A DNA stretch of 64,000 nt, taken from assembly GCA_009746045.1 (NCBI GenBank), contig RPFO01000138.1, forward strand, positions 973,259-1,037,258, read 5' to 3'. This DNA is from Mesostigma viride (Eukaryota; Streptophyta; Mesostigmatophyceae; Mesostigmatales; Mesostigmataceae). The notes under the pieces are model-generated. The model had not been told where the DNA came from. It made no database searches and worked only from the letters and a program-made list of their open reading frames with translations. Within the stretch, counting starts at the first letter, position 1. Every line of letters starts with the position of its first letter. The position numbers were made by a program, and so were the translations under genes. Shown here piece after piece: positions 30,554-40,149 of the stretch.

Positions 30554-33402
30554 AAGCCGCAGTGCCCGTGGTGCAAGCGGGAGTGGTCAGCACAAGTAGC
30601 CAGCAGCGCACTAGTGCAGTCCCCCAGGTTCCCACGGTGGTTCCATACCCCAATGGTGAGCCGTCCATGGCGTTCCAAGCAGTTGGAGCCTGTGGAGATG
30701 TATGGAGCGACATGGTGACATGTCCGTTGGTTGGCGCAGTCAAGCTTGATAGCGGTGCTCAGCCGCTAGTCATCAGCACGGACTTGGCCACCATGCTGAA
30801 CCTGACCTACGAGAACGGTGGCTTAGTGGAAAGCCCCGTGTCTGTGTCAGGTTGGCAGGGTCCGGCTAGTAAGCCGTACGCTATGACGGCGGTTAAAGTC
30901 AACGTGATTTTCAATCCGTTGCGCGCCTCTAGCATGACCACCGTGTCCGCGTATGCGCTGGTGGTCAACAAGTGTGGATATTCCGCACTACTCGGGGTGG
31001 ATGTCCTTGCTCGCGCCATGGTTCAGGTGGACTATAGGGCGGAGGAGGCATCTTACATCCCTGATTGGGATGGGGCTGGCCTGAAGCGGGCCAGCGTGCC
31101 GGTCTCATGCTTCAGTTCTTCAGCCGGGGCTGCACGCCTCAACCCTTCCGCGGCTGCGGGCGTGGTGGAGGTCAGCATGGTGGAGGTACGGGCGGCGGGC
31201 TCATCGGCGTGGGACAAGCATCGGACGGTGCTGCCCCAGCCAACGGCGAGCATTGCCAAGATGCGCACGCAGTGGTCGCTGGATGCTGTGACGTCCACGC
31301 GGCAGCTGGCTATGCGCAAGCGGGTAACTGAAGCCGTCATCACCATTCCTCAGATGGCCAGCCATGGCCTCACTTTGCTGCAACCGGGTGTCTCGGAGGC
31401 CCAAGGTAATTTTTCTGCTGCAATCTTACCGCAGGCCCCTGATTTTGCCAAGGGTGCGGTAGTGTTGGAACTGTTTGCGGGGATCGGAGGGGGCATTGCA
31501 GGCTTTTTGGCCGCAGGCGGCGTGTGCCGTAAACTCATCGCGGTAGAGCCATCGCACAAGGCGCGTCAGGTGTACTTCAGTCACTGTGGCGTGTTGTCGC
31601 GAGAGTATCCCGCGCAGTTTCCGCCATCAGCATGGCGTGACCCGTTTGGGGAATGTCCTCAAGATATCCGAGCCATCGGTGAGGTGCAGGTGCAGCAGTT
31701 GTTGCGCAGGCATCATGCCATCGACTTGGTAATTGCGGGTTGGGAGTGCCAGGGCCTGAGCCAGGCAGGGCAAGGGCGGGGGCTAGCCGATCCGCGTAGC
31801 GCGCTGTTCTGGGAACTGTTGCGTGTGGTGGGACTGTTGCAGTCGCGTCAGCCCCATCCGCCTGCGTATCTGTTTGAGAACGTTGTGGCGGGTGACAGCC
31901 CACATCAGGCGGTGCGGGAGGACTGGGCTACAATCGTGGCACTCCTGGGGGAGCCCATCGTGTGTGACAACGCAGGGCTGGGTGGGCTCACGCATCGTTT
32001 GCGTGCCTATTGGACCAACGTGGCGTGTGCGACCGATGTGCAGGCGGTCTTGGGGGCCGTAGCAAGGCAGCATCCGAGTGTGTCTGCGGAGGTAGCATTG
32101 CCTTCCCACCTAGTCACGCAGAAGGTGGATAGCGAGGATCGCCCACCGTATGCACGCGTCAACCGGGTCGGGAGCCCCATGTGTGCACTGCCGACCCTGG
32201 TCAGTTACCAAGGGTCGACAGCATACCGTGATCGGGGTAAGGGTCTCGTTTGGGACACTACCACCGGTCTGTTGGTGCAGCCACCCGCAGAATTTCGTGA
32301 GGCCAGCATGGGTTTTCATGTCGGGGCCTCGGCGCTGCCGGGCGTGCTCGAGAGTGAGCGCTGGTCTTTGATAGGCCAGGCTATGTCGGTGTTGCAGGTC
32401 GGGTATGTGCTGCTTGCATCGGTTGCCGTGCGCCAGTCTGGGGGGGCGTCCCCAGCCAATCCGCCTCAGCAGGTTGAGGCGCGCGCAGCCAAACTGAAGC
32501 GCCCTGCAGCGACGGGGACTTCATCAGCATGGGGGTGGCGTCTGCGACAGGTGTGGACTATCATTCTCATGACCGCCCTGCTGACCAGCACCGTGCTGGC
32601 CGGCGAGCCCACGCTGCATCGGGTAATACACCGTGCGGCACGCGAGGCTCCGGCGGTGGGTGTCACACCAGGCGTGGCAGCCTTTTCCTTGTTCCACGAC
32701 GATGCGGCTAGGGCGCCGCATCTTGAGGCACATGCGGTAGCTGTGGGTGATCCCGCGGATACGCACCCCTGGGCTATTGGCGAACACCTTTCTGATGCGC
32801 AGCGCTCAGCCATGCTAAAGTGGCTAGGCACTGCAAGGGGGGCCTTCGCTTTCACAAGTGATGAACTGGGGTGTTTCAATGGTGGGACCATGCGTGTTCC
32901 ATTGGACACTGACACCCCTTTGTTCCGACGCCAGCATCGCCTGAGTCAGGCCGAGTTGGATTTTGTAGCCGAGCAATGCAAGGAGTTAGAGGATGCCGGT
33001 ATCATCAGGCAATCTTCCTCCAGCTATGCCGCTGCCGTTGTCGTTGCGCCCAAGAAGGACGCTATCACCGGGGCATGGACGGGTATGCGCATGGCCACCG
33101 ATCTGCGGTTGCTGAATGCACACACACCCGTGGACCGTTACCCCATGCCACGTGTGGATGATGTCCTGGATAAGATATCTCCTCATGTGAAGTTTGTGTC
33201 CTCGCTGGACCTGCGTAGCGGCTTTCATCAGATCGCAGTTGCGCCGGAGGATCAGCGGAAGCTTGCATTCTGGGGGGCGGCAATTTGTATGAGTGGGTGC
33301 GCATGCCCTTTGGGCACCGCAACGCTAGTGCTGTTTTCCAACGAGCTATGGACAAAGTGCTTGCAGGTCTTCCTTTCGCCGCTTGTTACATTGATGATGT
33401 AA
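30139..33402 (+). CDS. Protease - C5 DNA methyltransferase - RT (N half), copy 2
   Basis: Identical in content to the copy 1 segment: DSG protease, methyltransferase with LELFAGIGGG, GWECQGLSQAG, ENV and HRLR, hydrophobic run, RT N-terminal half. The apparent start at 30139 is only the point where the frame resumes after the C-run indel. It breaks again at the G-run 33272-33277, at the same position as in copy 1. Confidence 0.88.
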   Translation: MYREDPFWAPMPGDVEINAAEATKGKQARSPLSFQQAPMLPAGQLPASFSMPLAGVQSAFEHANPAGLEQRRRLAPVYPMPFIVDVPMFSARQVVDTFGQKGVEWLGSVVSEIQLFADGHDVRTLRNSESVTYGRQPVEAAVPVVQAGVVSTSSQQRTSAVPQVPTVVPYPNGEPSMAFQAVGACGDVWSDMVTCPLVGAVKLDSGAQPLVISTDLATMLNLTYENGGLVESPVSVSGWQGPASKPYAMTAVKVNVIFNPLRASSMTTVSAYALVVNKCGYSALLGVDVLARAMVQVDYRAEEASYIPDWDGAGLKRASVPVSCFSSSAGAARLNPSAAAGVVEVSMVEVRAAGSSAWDKHRTVLPQPTASIAKMRTQWSLDAVTSTRQLAMRKRVTEAVITIPQMASHGLTLLQPGVSEAQGNFSAAILPQAPDFAKGAVVLELFAGIGGGIAGFLAAGGVCRKLIAVEPSHKARQVYFSHCGVLSREYPAQFPPSAWRDPFGECPQDIRAIGEVQVQQLLRRHHAIDLVIAGWECQGLSQAGQGRGLADPRSALFWELLRVVGLLQSRQPHPPAYLFENVVAGDSPHQAVREDWATIVALLGEPIVCDNAGLGGLTHRLRAYWTNVACATDVQAVLGAVARQHPSVSAEVALPSHLVTQKVDSEDRPPYARVNRVGSPMCALPTLVSYQGSTAYRDRGKGLVWDTTTGLLVQPPAEFREASMGFHVGASALPGVLESERWSLIGQAMSVLQVGYVLLASVAVRQSGGASPANPPQQVEARAAKLKRPAATGTSSAWGWRLRQVWTIILMTALLTSTVLAGEPTLHRVIHRAAREAPAVGVTPGVAAFSLFHDDAARAPHLEAHAVAVGDPADTHPWAIGEHLSDAQRSAMLKWLGTARGAFAFTSDELGCFNGGTMRVPLDTDTPLFRRQHRLSQAELDFVAEQCKELEDAGIIRQSSSSYAAAVVVAPKKDAITGAWTGMRMATDLRLLNAHTPVDRYPMPRVDDVLDKISPHVKFVSSLDLRSGFHQIAVAPEDQRKLAFWGAAICMSGCACPLGTATLVLFSNELWTKCLQVFLSPLVTLMM

Positions 33403-36038
33403 TCGTCTTTAGCGCGACATTTGAGGAGCACCTGGCGCACTTGGAGCAGGTTCGCTTGGCTCTCGAGGAGCATAATATGCGGCTGCACCCTGAGAAGTGC
33501 AAGTTCGCCCAGCGGACCCTCTCATTCCTTGGTCATCAGATTGTGCCGGGTGGCCGGACGCCTGATGCCGCCAAGGTCGAATCCATTGTGCAGGCCGCCG
33601 TACCCACGGATGTCTCAGGGGTGCGGGCGTATTTGGGTTTGGCTGGCTATTACCGAGGTTACATTGAGAACTTCAGCAGCAAGGTGAAGCCCTTGACCGA
33701 GTTACTCAAGAAGGGGTGCGTGTGGGCGTGGGGTCCCGCACAGCAACGCGCCATCGAGACAATCAAGCAGGAGCTCACGTCGGCCCCGATTCTGCGCGCC
33801 CCTGACTATGCTTTGCCGTTTGTGTTATATACCGACTGGTCCAAGGTAGGACTGGGTGCGGTCTTGGCGCAAAAGGATGGTGATGGGCGCGAGCACGTTA
33901 TTGCTTATGCTAGTCGCAGCAACAACCCAGCGGAGAGCCGGTATTCTTCCTATGAGGGGGAGGCACTGGCTGTGGTGTGGGCCATCAAGCACTTTCGCCC
34001 GTATTTAGTTGGGCGCGTGTTTACTCTGGTGACAGACCACCAGCCGCTTCAGTGGCTAATGACCAACACCAACCTGACGGGTAAGCTCGCCCGATGGGCC
34101 ATGATTATCCAGGAGTACCACATGACCATTGTGCATCGGGCCGGCAAGGACCATGTCAACGCCGATGTGCTATCCCGATACGCCATGCCTACCACTGTTG
34201 ACCACACTGGAGCCCGGGCCATGGGTGCCGAGGGCTCGTCGGGTTCTGTGGTCTTTGTGAACGCTGCTGGGTATGCGGCCGACGATGAGGAGGAGGCGTG
34301 GTGGCGCAGTGTCGAGTACTCTGTGGCGGACTTCGGCATCAGCGACGACCCGGTGCGGCCGTCGCCATTCACGCCATCCAAAGCTGTGTGCGCTATGGAA
34401 GAGGGTAGGTCTCTGTCCTTTGACATTGATCCTTCTCTGCAGCAGCTGATCGCTGTGCAGGCTCTCTTAGCGCGTAGCTCTCTTGCTGATTGCTACACCG
34501 CTGATATCTGGCTAGATGGTCGAGTTTTGGAGCAAGTGCAGGGTGCTGTCTTGACTCCTACTCCAGTCGATTGGACTCCTGCTCAGAAGGCGACGGAGTT
34601 GAACAGGGTGCAGCACAGGGCTGCAACCTATGGTTGGGAAGATGGGGTTTTGTACAAGCTGTTGGGCAAGCGTAGGGTGGTCGTCCCACCGCCTGACAAG
34701 CGCGTTGCTATAGTGCAGGCGTACCACGAGCGGTATGGTCACTTGGGTGGCAATCGCACGCTCAGCCTCGTACGGACCAGCTATTGGTGGAATAACATGC
34801 GACACACAGTGGCCCAGGTAGTGGCCAGCTGTGTCCCGTGTGCTCGAACCAAGGCTAACTTTAGCGCAGATCATGGTGCCAAGGAGCTGATGTCGCTTCC
34901 CATCAAGGGCTTGTTTTATCGCTGGCACGTCGATCTGTGCGGGCCGTTTCAGGAGAGCCCTGACGGCAACCTCTATGTCATGGTATGCGTGGAGAGCTTT
35001 AGCAAATGGGTTGAGTTGATCCCCATTGCTGACAAGCATGCCGCTACCACAGCGAAGCATTTTGCAGACATCATCACCAGGTTTGGGGCTCCCGCGGAGG
35101 TAGTCACGGACCAGGGTGGTGAGTTCAGGGGTGAGTTCCAGGAGTTGCTGGATGGATGTCTTATTGATCACCGTCGCACTTCTCGGGAGCATCCTCAGGC
35201 CAATGGTTTGGCTGAGAGATTGGTGCAGACCGTCAAGCAGGCGCTGCGCAAGTGGAGCCTGCAGGTGCCGGAGTCGGCCAGGTGGGATCGCGAGTTGGCA
35301 TGGATTGCCATGGGTTATCGCATGTCTCCCCAGGAGTCTCTCGCTACCTTCTCCCCGTATTTCCTTCTGTTCGGGCGTAATCCTCTTTTGCCTACGGAGG
35401 CACAGGTTGCGCACCCCGAACCCATGGCCTTCGACAACGCTCAGCAATTTTTGGTTGAGGTGCTGGCCAGGGCAGAGACTTTTAAGAAGGTCATGCCCAT
35501 CGCGATGAACAACTTGTTCATTGCTCAGCACAGGGACTCCCTGCGTTACGCTCAGCGCCGGGGGGGCGCATACATGGCTCGCCAGCTGCGGTTTAGGCCA
35601 GGGCAGTATGTTTTCCTGCGCACTCAGCTGAAGCACACTTTGGATGTGGAGGCGGGGCCCACCATTTTGCGCATTGTGGCTATCAAACCATCGGGAGTGG
35701 CAATTTTGGAGGGCGCCGACGGGAGCCGTACGACAGACAACCTCAGCAATCTCAGTCCCTGCTCACTGCCCAATTTGGTCCACGACCTCCAACCGCACAC
35801 ATCTCGCCGAGTCAAGGACGCCCAGTGTCAGGTTTGTCACCGGGTCGATCAGGCGGAGTCCATGTTATTGTGTGATCAGTGTAACTGTGGTTGGCACATG
35901 CAGTGCTTGCAGCCCGTGGTCACCAGCATTCCGGAGGGGGATTGGTTTTGTCCAGTGTGCACCGCTGCGCAGTTTACCTCCCGCAGCTTGACTGCGGTCA
36001 CCGCTGCCCTTGTCTTGGTACGATCGCTGTCTTCGTGA
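33285..36038 (+). CDS. RT (C half) - RNase H - integrase - PHD, copy 2
   Basis: Same 917-codon frame as copy 1, with YIDD, RNase H, HHCC/DDE integrase and C4HC3 PHD finger all conserved. No internal stop is present. Confidence 0.9.
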   Translation: MYEWVRMPFGHRNASAVFQRAMDKVLAGLPFAACYIDDVIVFSATFEEHLAHLEQVRLALEEHNMRLHPEKCKFAQRTLSFLGHQIVPGGRTPDAAKVESIVQAAVPTDVSGVRAYLGLAGYYRGYIENFSSKVKPLTELLKKGCVWAWGPAQQRAIETIKQELTSAPILRAPDYALPFVLYTDWSKVGLGAVLAQKDGDGREHVIAYASRSNNPAESRYSSYEGEALAVVWAIKHFRPYLVGRVFTLVTDHQPLQWLMTNTNLTGKLARWAMIIQEYHMTIVHRAGKDHVNADVLSRYAMPTTVDHTGARAMGAEGSSGSVVFVNAAGYAADDEEEAWWRSVEYSVADFGISDDPVRPSPFTPSKAVCAMEEGRSLSFDIDPSLQQLIAVQALLARSSLADCYTADIWLDGRVLEQVQGAVLTPTPVDWTPAQKATELNRVQHRAATYGWEDGVLYKLLGKRRVVVPPPDKRVAIVQAYHERYGHLGGNRTLSLVRTSYWWNNMRHTVAQVVASCVPCARTKANFSADHGAKELMSLPIKGLFYRWHVDLCGPFQESPDGNLYVMVCVESFSKWVELIPIADKHAATTAKHFADIITRFGAPAEVVTDQGGEFRGEFQELLDGCLIDHRRTSREHPQANGLAERLVQTVKQALRKWSLQVPESARWDRELAWIAMGYRMSPQESLATFSPYFLLFGRNPLLPTEAQVAHPEPMAFDNAQQFLVEVLARAETFKKVMPIAMNNLFIAQHRDSLRYAQRRGGAYMARQLRFRPGQYVFLRTQLKHTLDVEAGPTILRIVAIKPSGVAILEGADGSRTTDNLSNLSPCSLPNLVHDLQPHTSRRVKDAQCQVCHRVDQAESMLLCDQCNCGWHMQCLQPVVTSIPEGDWFCPVCTAAQFTSRSLTAVTAALVLVRSLSS

Positions 36039-36064
36039 TGGGGCCGGTCGCCAGCGAGGGGGGA

Positions 36065-36206
36065 ATCATGGGACAGGTCCTCGCCCACCCCACAGGGCAT
36101 GCAGTTAAGGCAGGCACATCAGCTCAGCTCATTTGGGTTTTACCAAATTAAGCTGAGTGGCCAGCCGCCATGGTGGCGCCGGAGATTGTGGCACGCAGAC
36201 GCGACA
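36065..36206 (+). repeat. Short repeat S1, copy 2
   Basis: Matches 25733-25874 and is followed by the same GC spacer and palindrome GACAGCTGTC. Confidence 0.85.
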
Positions 36207-36208
36207 GC

Positions 36209-37343
36209 TGTCACGGACGCGCGCTATGTCATCCGGGCGCCCACTATGCACAAGACCGGTGACGTGCGCAAGGAATTTGTCTTCTACGCATTTTCGACAA
36301 AGGCTAGTGACCGGGGGGGACACTAGCACTTGCAGCATAAGAGCGGACGAAAGTGTACGTGCACGCGCGCCGGGCCAGGCACAGCTGGGCGCGCAGCACT
36401 GACTTGAGCGGACGGCAGCACAAGTGTGCAGCGTCGAGAGGATCATACGCGTGTTAGTGGACAGCTGGAGCTGAAGCTGACTGCTGGACTTCAACAGCGC
36501 CGAGGCTATTGACAGGCCAGGTGTCTTTGTGGTGTAGAATAGCGGGTCAACGTTATGAGGACTGGACAGAAAATGGAAAAGGACAATTTGCGGTGCGGAG
36601 CCAGATCGCTGGAATGAATGCGAAATCGCTGGCAGCCCTAAAAAGGGATTTCTTCTAGAAAGGAACGATTAGACGCAATGTTTGCTGGGCCACTCACACG
36701 CAAGGTGTGAGCGTGCAGATTGTCTGAAGGATATTATGCTTCGACCTTGCTGGACGTGACTCAATGTCGGACATTCCCAGGGACAGAAATGCCGGAGCCT
36801 CTAGGAGATGAGATCGGCAACAGGGTAGCAATTTAGATTTGTCGGGATGCCTTCCTGCTTTTGTTGGCATGTGTGGTAGAAAGCCAGGACGGCAACTGGA
36901 ATGCGGTTTCTATTCGCATGGTTCAGGCAGCAAGATAGTTTTGGCATTCCTGGCTGGACTGACAAGTGTGGCGTGTGTCATGCGTGTGGCATGACGAATG
37001 GTTTGGTTCATAGTCGAAGAGGACTCTCACGCAGCGTGTAGTCTCTTCGAGTCTCTCGTTAGTGGCCTTCGTGTTTCTCCCTTTCCTTGGGAGCAAGGCC
37101 GGTAGCATGTCATGGAGCGCTGCCTAACTGCGGGGCTGTGAGCATGGAGTGCATCGATATTGAGACTATCAACGTGTTGTAATTGTATTAACTTTCTCAA
37201 TAAATTCCGCATGTGCGGCTTCATCATCAGACTGTGCAAAGTGTGTGTTGTGAAAGCATTATTCTATAGCAGGGAGGCAATAAGGTGGTCATCAGGCACG
37301 AGGGACAGTTCCTTGTCCTCGGCTGAGAGCCCTCCTTTCTTTA
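36209..37343 (+). repeat. Long repeat L2, copy 2
   Basis: Matches 25877-27012 with a few indels and substitutions, for example near 36479, 37134 and 37274. Confidence 0.85.
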
Positions 37344-37485
37344 ATCATGGGACAGGTCCTCGCCCACCCCACAGGGCATGCAGTTAAGGCAGGCACATCA
37401 GCTCAGCTCATTTGGTTTTACCAAAATTAAGCTGAGTGGCCAGCGCGCCATGGTGGCGCCGGAGATTTGGCACGCAGACGCGACA
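37344..37485 (+). repeat. Short repeat S2, copy 2
   Basis: Matches 27013-27154 with several single-base indels (TTTGGTTTTACCAAAATT versus TTTGGGTTTTACCAAATT), which look more like uncorrected read errors than evolution. Confidence 0.8.
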
Positions 37486-37541
37486 GACGCTGGTAGTTAT
37501 GCAGATGGCGAGCGGGAGGCTGGGCGAGCACCAGTGCACTA
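37486..37541 (-). mobile_element. ORF1-element 5' fragment between Ty3-like and TIR elements
   Basis: A short stretch of ORF1-element coding sequence, the same as 27155-27228 but with deletions. It ends in TA, the left target base pair of the TIR element. Confidence 0.65.
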
Positions 37542-37550
37542 CACCGGAAG

Positions 37551-37840
37551 GGGTCTGTGACATTTTGTGATATTTTTTTATCACAAAATGTCACTTTTGT
37601 GACATTTTGTGATAAAAAAATGATAAAACGTGACAAAATGTGACAAAATGTGATAAAACTGTGACAAATTGTGATCGAGACATGTCATGATTGTGACAAA
37701 ACGTGACAAACGTGATAAAACCAGCATATTTTGTGATAACGTCACTATCACAAAATGTCAAAGTGTCACAAAATGTCACAAACCCACAGAAAAACAAAAT
37801 GTGACAAGATGATAAATCACAACCACTCAGGGGAAGTGAT
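37551..37840. repeat. Left subterminal repeat array of the TIR element
   Basis: Dense, irregular repeats of TGTGACA, AAAATGTGA and TTTGTGATA in direct and inverted order. Such arrays bind transposase in CACTA elements; here that role is inference. Confidence 0.7.
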
Positions 37841-38486
37841 ATATCACAAAGCACGCATAATGCACATCCGCAGCAAGGAAGTGCGTGCCGCAGCAGAGAC
37901 GGAGAAGGAAAAGGCCAAGGTGGGACACGACACGGTGGCAATGCCAGGAGAGACAACACGTGCAGCGGTACGGGGCAAGCGTACTGAAAGGAACTGACAA
38001 AACAAGCTGGAAACACTCTCAGGTGCATGATAAAATGCACCACAATGTCATGAGCCATGGGAGACATGGTTTATTGCAAAAATATCGACTGGGATGTTAA
38101 GAAAAACACCAATATTGAACATTCAATGATCATCACGGTCATCAAGTGTCAACCTCCGACCCATCGCTGGCCAAGCATCCATCGTGCTGATCAAAGGTAA
38201 AATCGTCAATATCTACACTGAATCACAACACTGCATCATGCATCCATTGCTCTGAGCTCACAACACTAGTATGATAAAATGGCAACGGGGAGTGAACATA
38301 TTCAGATGGCATGCAACAACCCGATGAAATGGCACAACTGATCAAATACGAACACAAACTGTATTGATACACACACAAGGAACGGTGCACTCAAGCATGG
38401 CTGTGGGTGGTGTGCAAAATGGACACCCACAATCATCTCACAAATGCAATATAAAATCTGTTGACCGAGAAGTACAACGGGGCTCA

Positions 38487-40130
38487 ACAGTCCTCGTCAT
38501 CAAAGTCATCATCCTCATCATCACCGAAACCATCACGAGGGCTGTCCCAGCCACCATTGCTGAAGTAACTGGATGACTCTCTAGAAACAATCACAGGACA
38601 CTGTCGAGTGCTACGGCAATGTGACCATTGAAGGCTCAGAGCCTACAAAATCTGCATCCGCATGTGGCCTCTCGCCGTGTTGGACTGACGGATGTGCCCG
38701 GCCCGACTGTGTTAGGTATATTGCCTGCATGCAAGACAAAAATACATCATCCGGCAAAGCACGCATCGGTACACACAAAAATTTGTTAGTGAGATGAACG
38801 CTACGCGCTGGACGTGCCAACAACTTTGCATGACTTCAGTTCACTTGTATGTAAGGATGCGGGGGAGATCGCAGCAGTTGCGTGGCTATCTATGAGTACC
38901 GGCCTAATTTTAGGACAAAGAAAGGTGAGATACTGGGCCAAGAGAGAGACAGGGGTGCTCGAGAAAAAAAATTGGCCATAGATGTTCACCTAAATTGTAT
39001 CTACATGCCTCACAAGTTGTAGGGAACTGCACACCCAGAAATCCTGGAGTCGCAAAGGTTCCCTAACATGCCAAGAGGCCTCACAATCTACTTCATTGCA
39101 ATCTCTGTATGGTTAATACGGCAATAAGAAAGAAACGCCTGAATAGTGCCAAGAAAATGCAAGGCCAATCAACCAACAATATGCCCCGTTACAGGTAGGA
39201 TGAACTCTAACGAGGCTGAAGGCTCTACGTCTGCAGTTGACACTAGCAGGAGTCGTTCAGGGTGGGGAGCGGGGGGAGGGAATGAAAAAAAGCTGTGATC
39301 TGAGCAAAAAGGATAAATATGCAAAGATGCTACCCATGCAAGGAAGCGAGATATAGTCCAGCAATGCCATGAATGTCAACCAAGGCTACTGGATTGCAAA
39401 AAGATTCTACCGACAGCGAAGGAATTGGTACAAATAATGCAAACTATTTGTAGCTCAGAGCATCACCAGCGGGCTACAAAAAAATCATGCACTGAAGCTG
39501 GAAGAACAAGGCCAATGGTGGCTGACACGCACAGCACGTTGATAATTTGAGGAATGAGCACTACATAAAGAATGATCACCGTTGCTCACCATCAAGAATT
39601 CGCCGCGCTGGACAGGTGACCAAGAGCTTGTCGCTGCCACATGCGATGGGGCCGCGTGCAAGTCCAACGGTATCAGGCATCACAAGTACACGCGCAAAAT
39701 TGACACCACAATGGCAACACAGATGCACACATACGAATGTATAACGACCGAAAGCATAAACAGAGAATCAGTAGGTTAAGACAAGGAAAGTGGCGCAAGA
39801 GCAGCCCATGTCATGCAACTCTCAATCTGAACAAGGTTATGCCCTTCATGAAAACTAAATCGGATGTCGTTTGCATAGTCTATTGACCTTGTACGAATGA
39901 GATAGTGAAACTGCTGCAGCATTCATGGCAAGCACGGCTAACTTGGCATGAAACCGAGCGGCCCATAGCAGCCTTGGCCCTAGGGCGATACGTGAGAATG
40001 CCACGTGCGTACGGCATGCATGTTAAAGTCGATGCAAACTTATTAGAATTTCAGGCGAGGAATTCCTTGCTCACCTCAACTGGTAAAGAGTGGGCAGCTT
40101 CTGGATGTCCGAATGTGCTGTGCCTACCAC
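38487..40130 (-). other. Possible spliced minus-strand gene inside the TIR element
   Basis: Several minus-strand pieces look exon-like. A last exon 38583-38487 after the acceptor TTTCTAG reads SSSYFSNGGWDSPRDGFGDD and ends in an acidic tail with stop. A piece at about 39720-39593 contains HCGVNFARVLVMPDTVGLAR and ends at a GTGAGC donor. A piece ending near 40076 has FGHPEAAHSLPVE before GTGAGC. I do not recognise a family and cannot join them reliably. A spliced transposase or a captured host gene are both possible. Confidence 0.25.
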
Positions 40131-40149
40131 TGAGCGAACAGATCGATTA

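Larger units (their letters stand above)
27394..37485 (+). mobile_element. Ty3-like methyltransferase retrotransposon, copy 2 (left end in gap)
   Basis: Near-identical to copy 1 and lacking only the first ~630 bp. Pieces: partial long repeat 27394-27897, polyprotein 28166-36038, short repeat 36065-36206, long repeat 36209-37343, short repeat 37344-37485. Differences are mostly homopolymer indels and some noise near the right end. It is followed by the same host element (GGGAGGCTGGGCGAGCACCA) as copy 1. It may be a second allele or an assembly repeat of the same locus rather than a real tandem copy. Confidence 0.85.
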
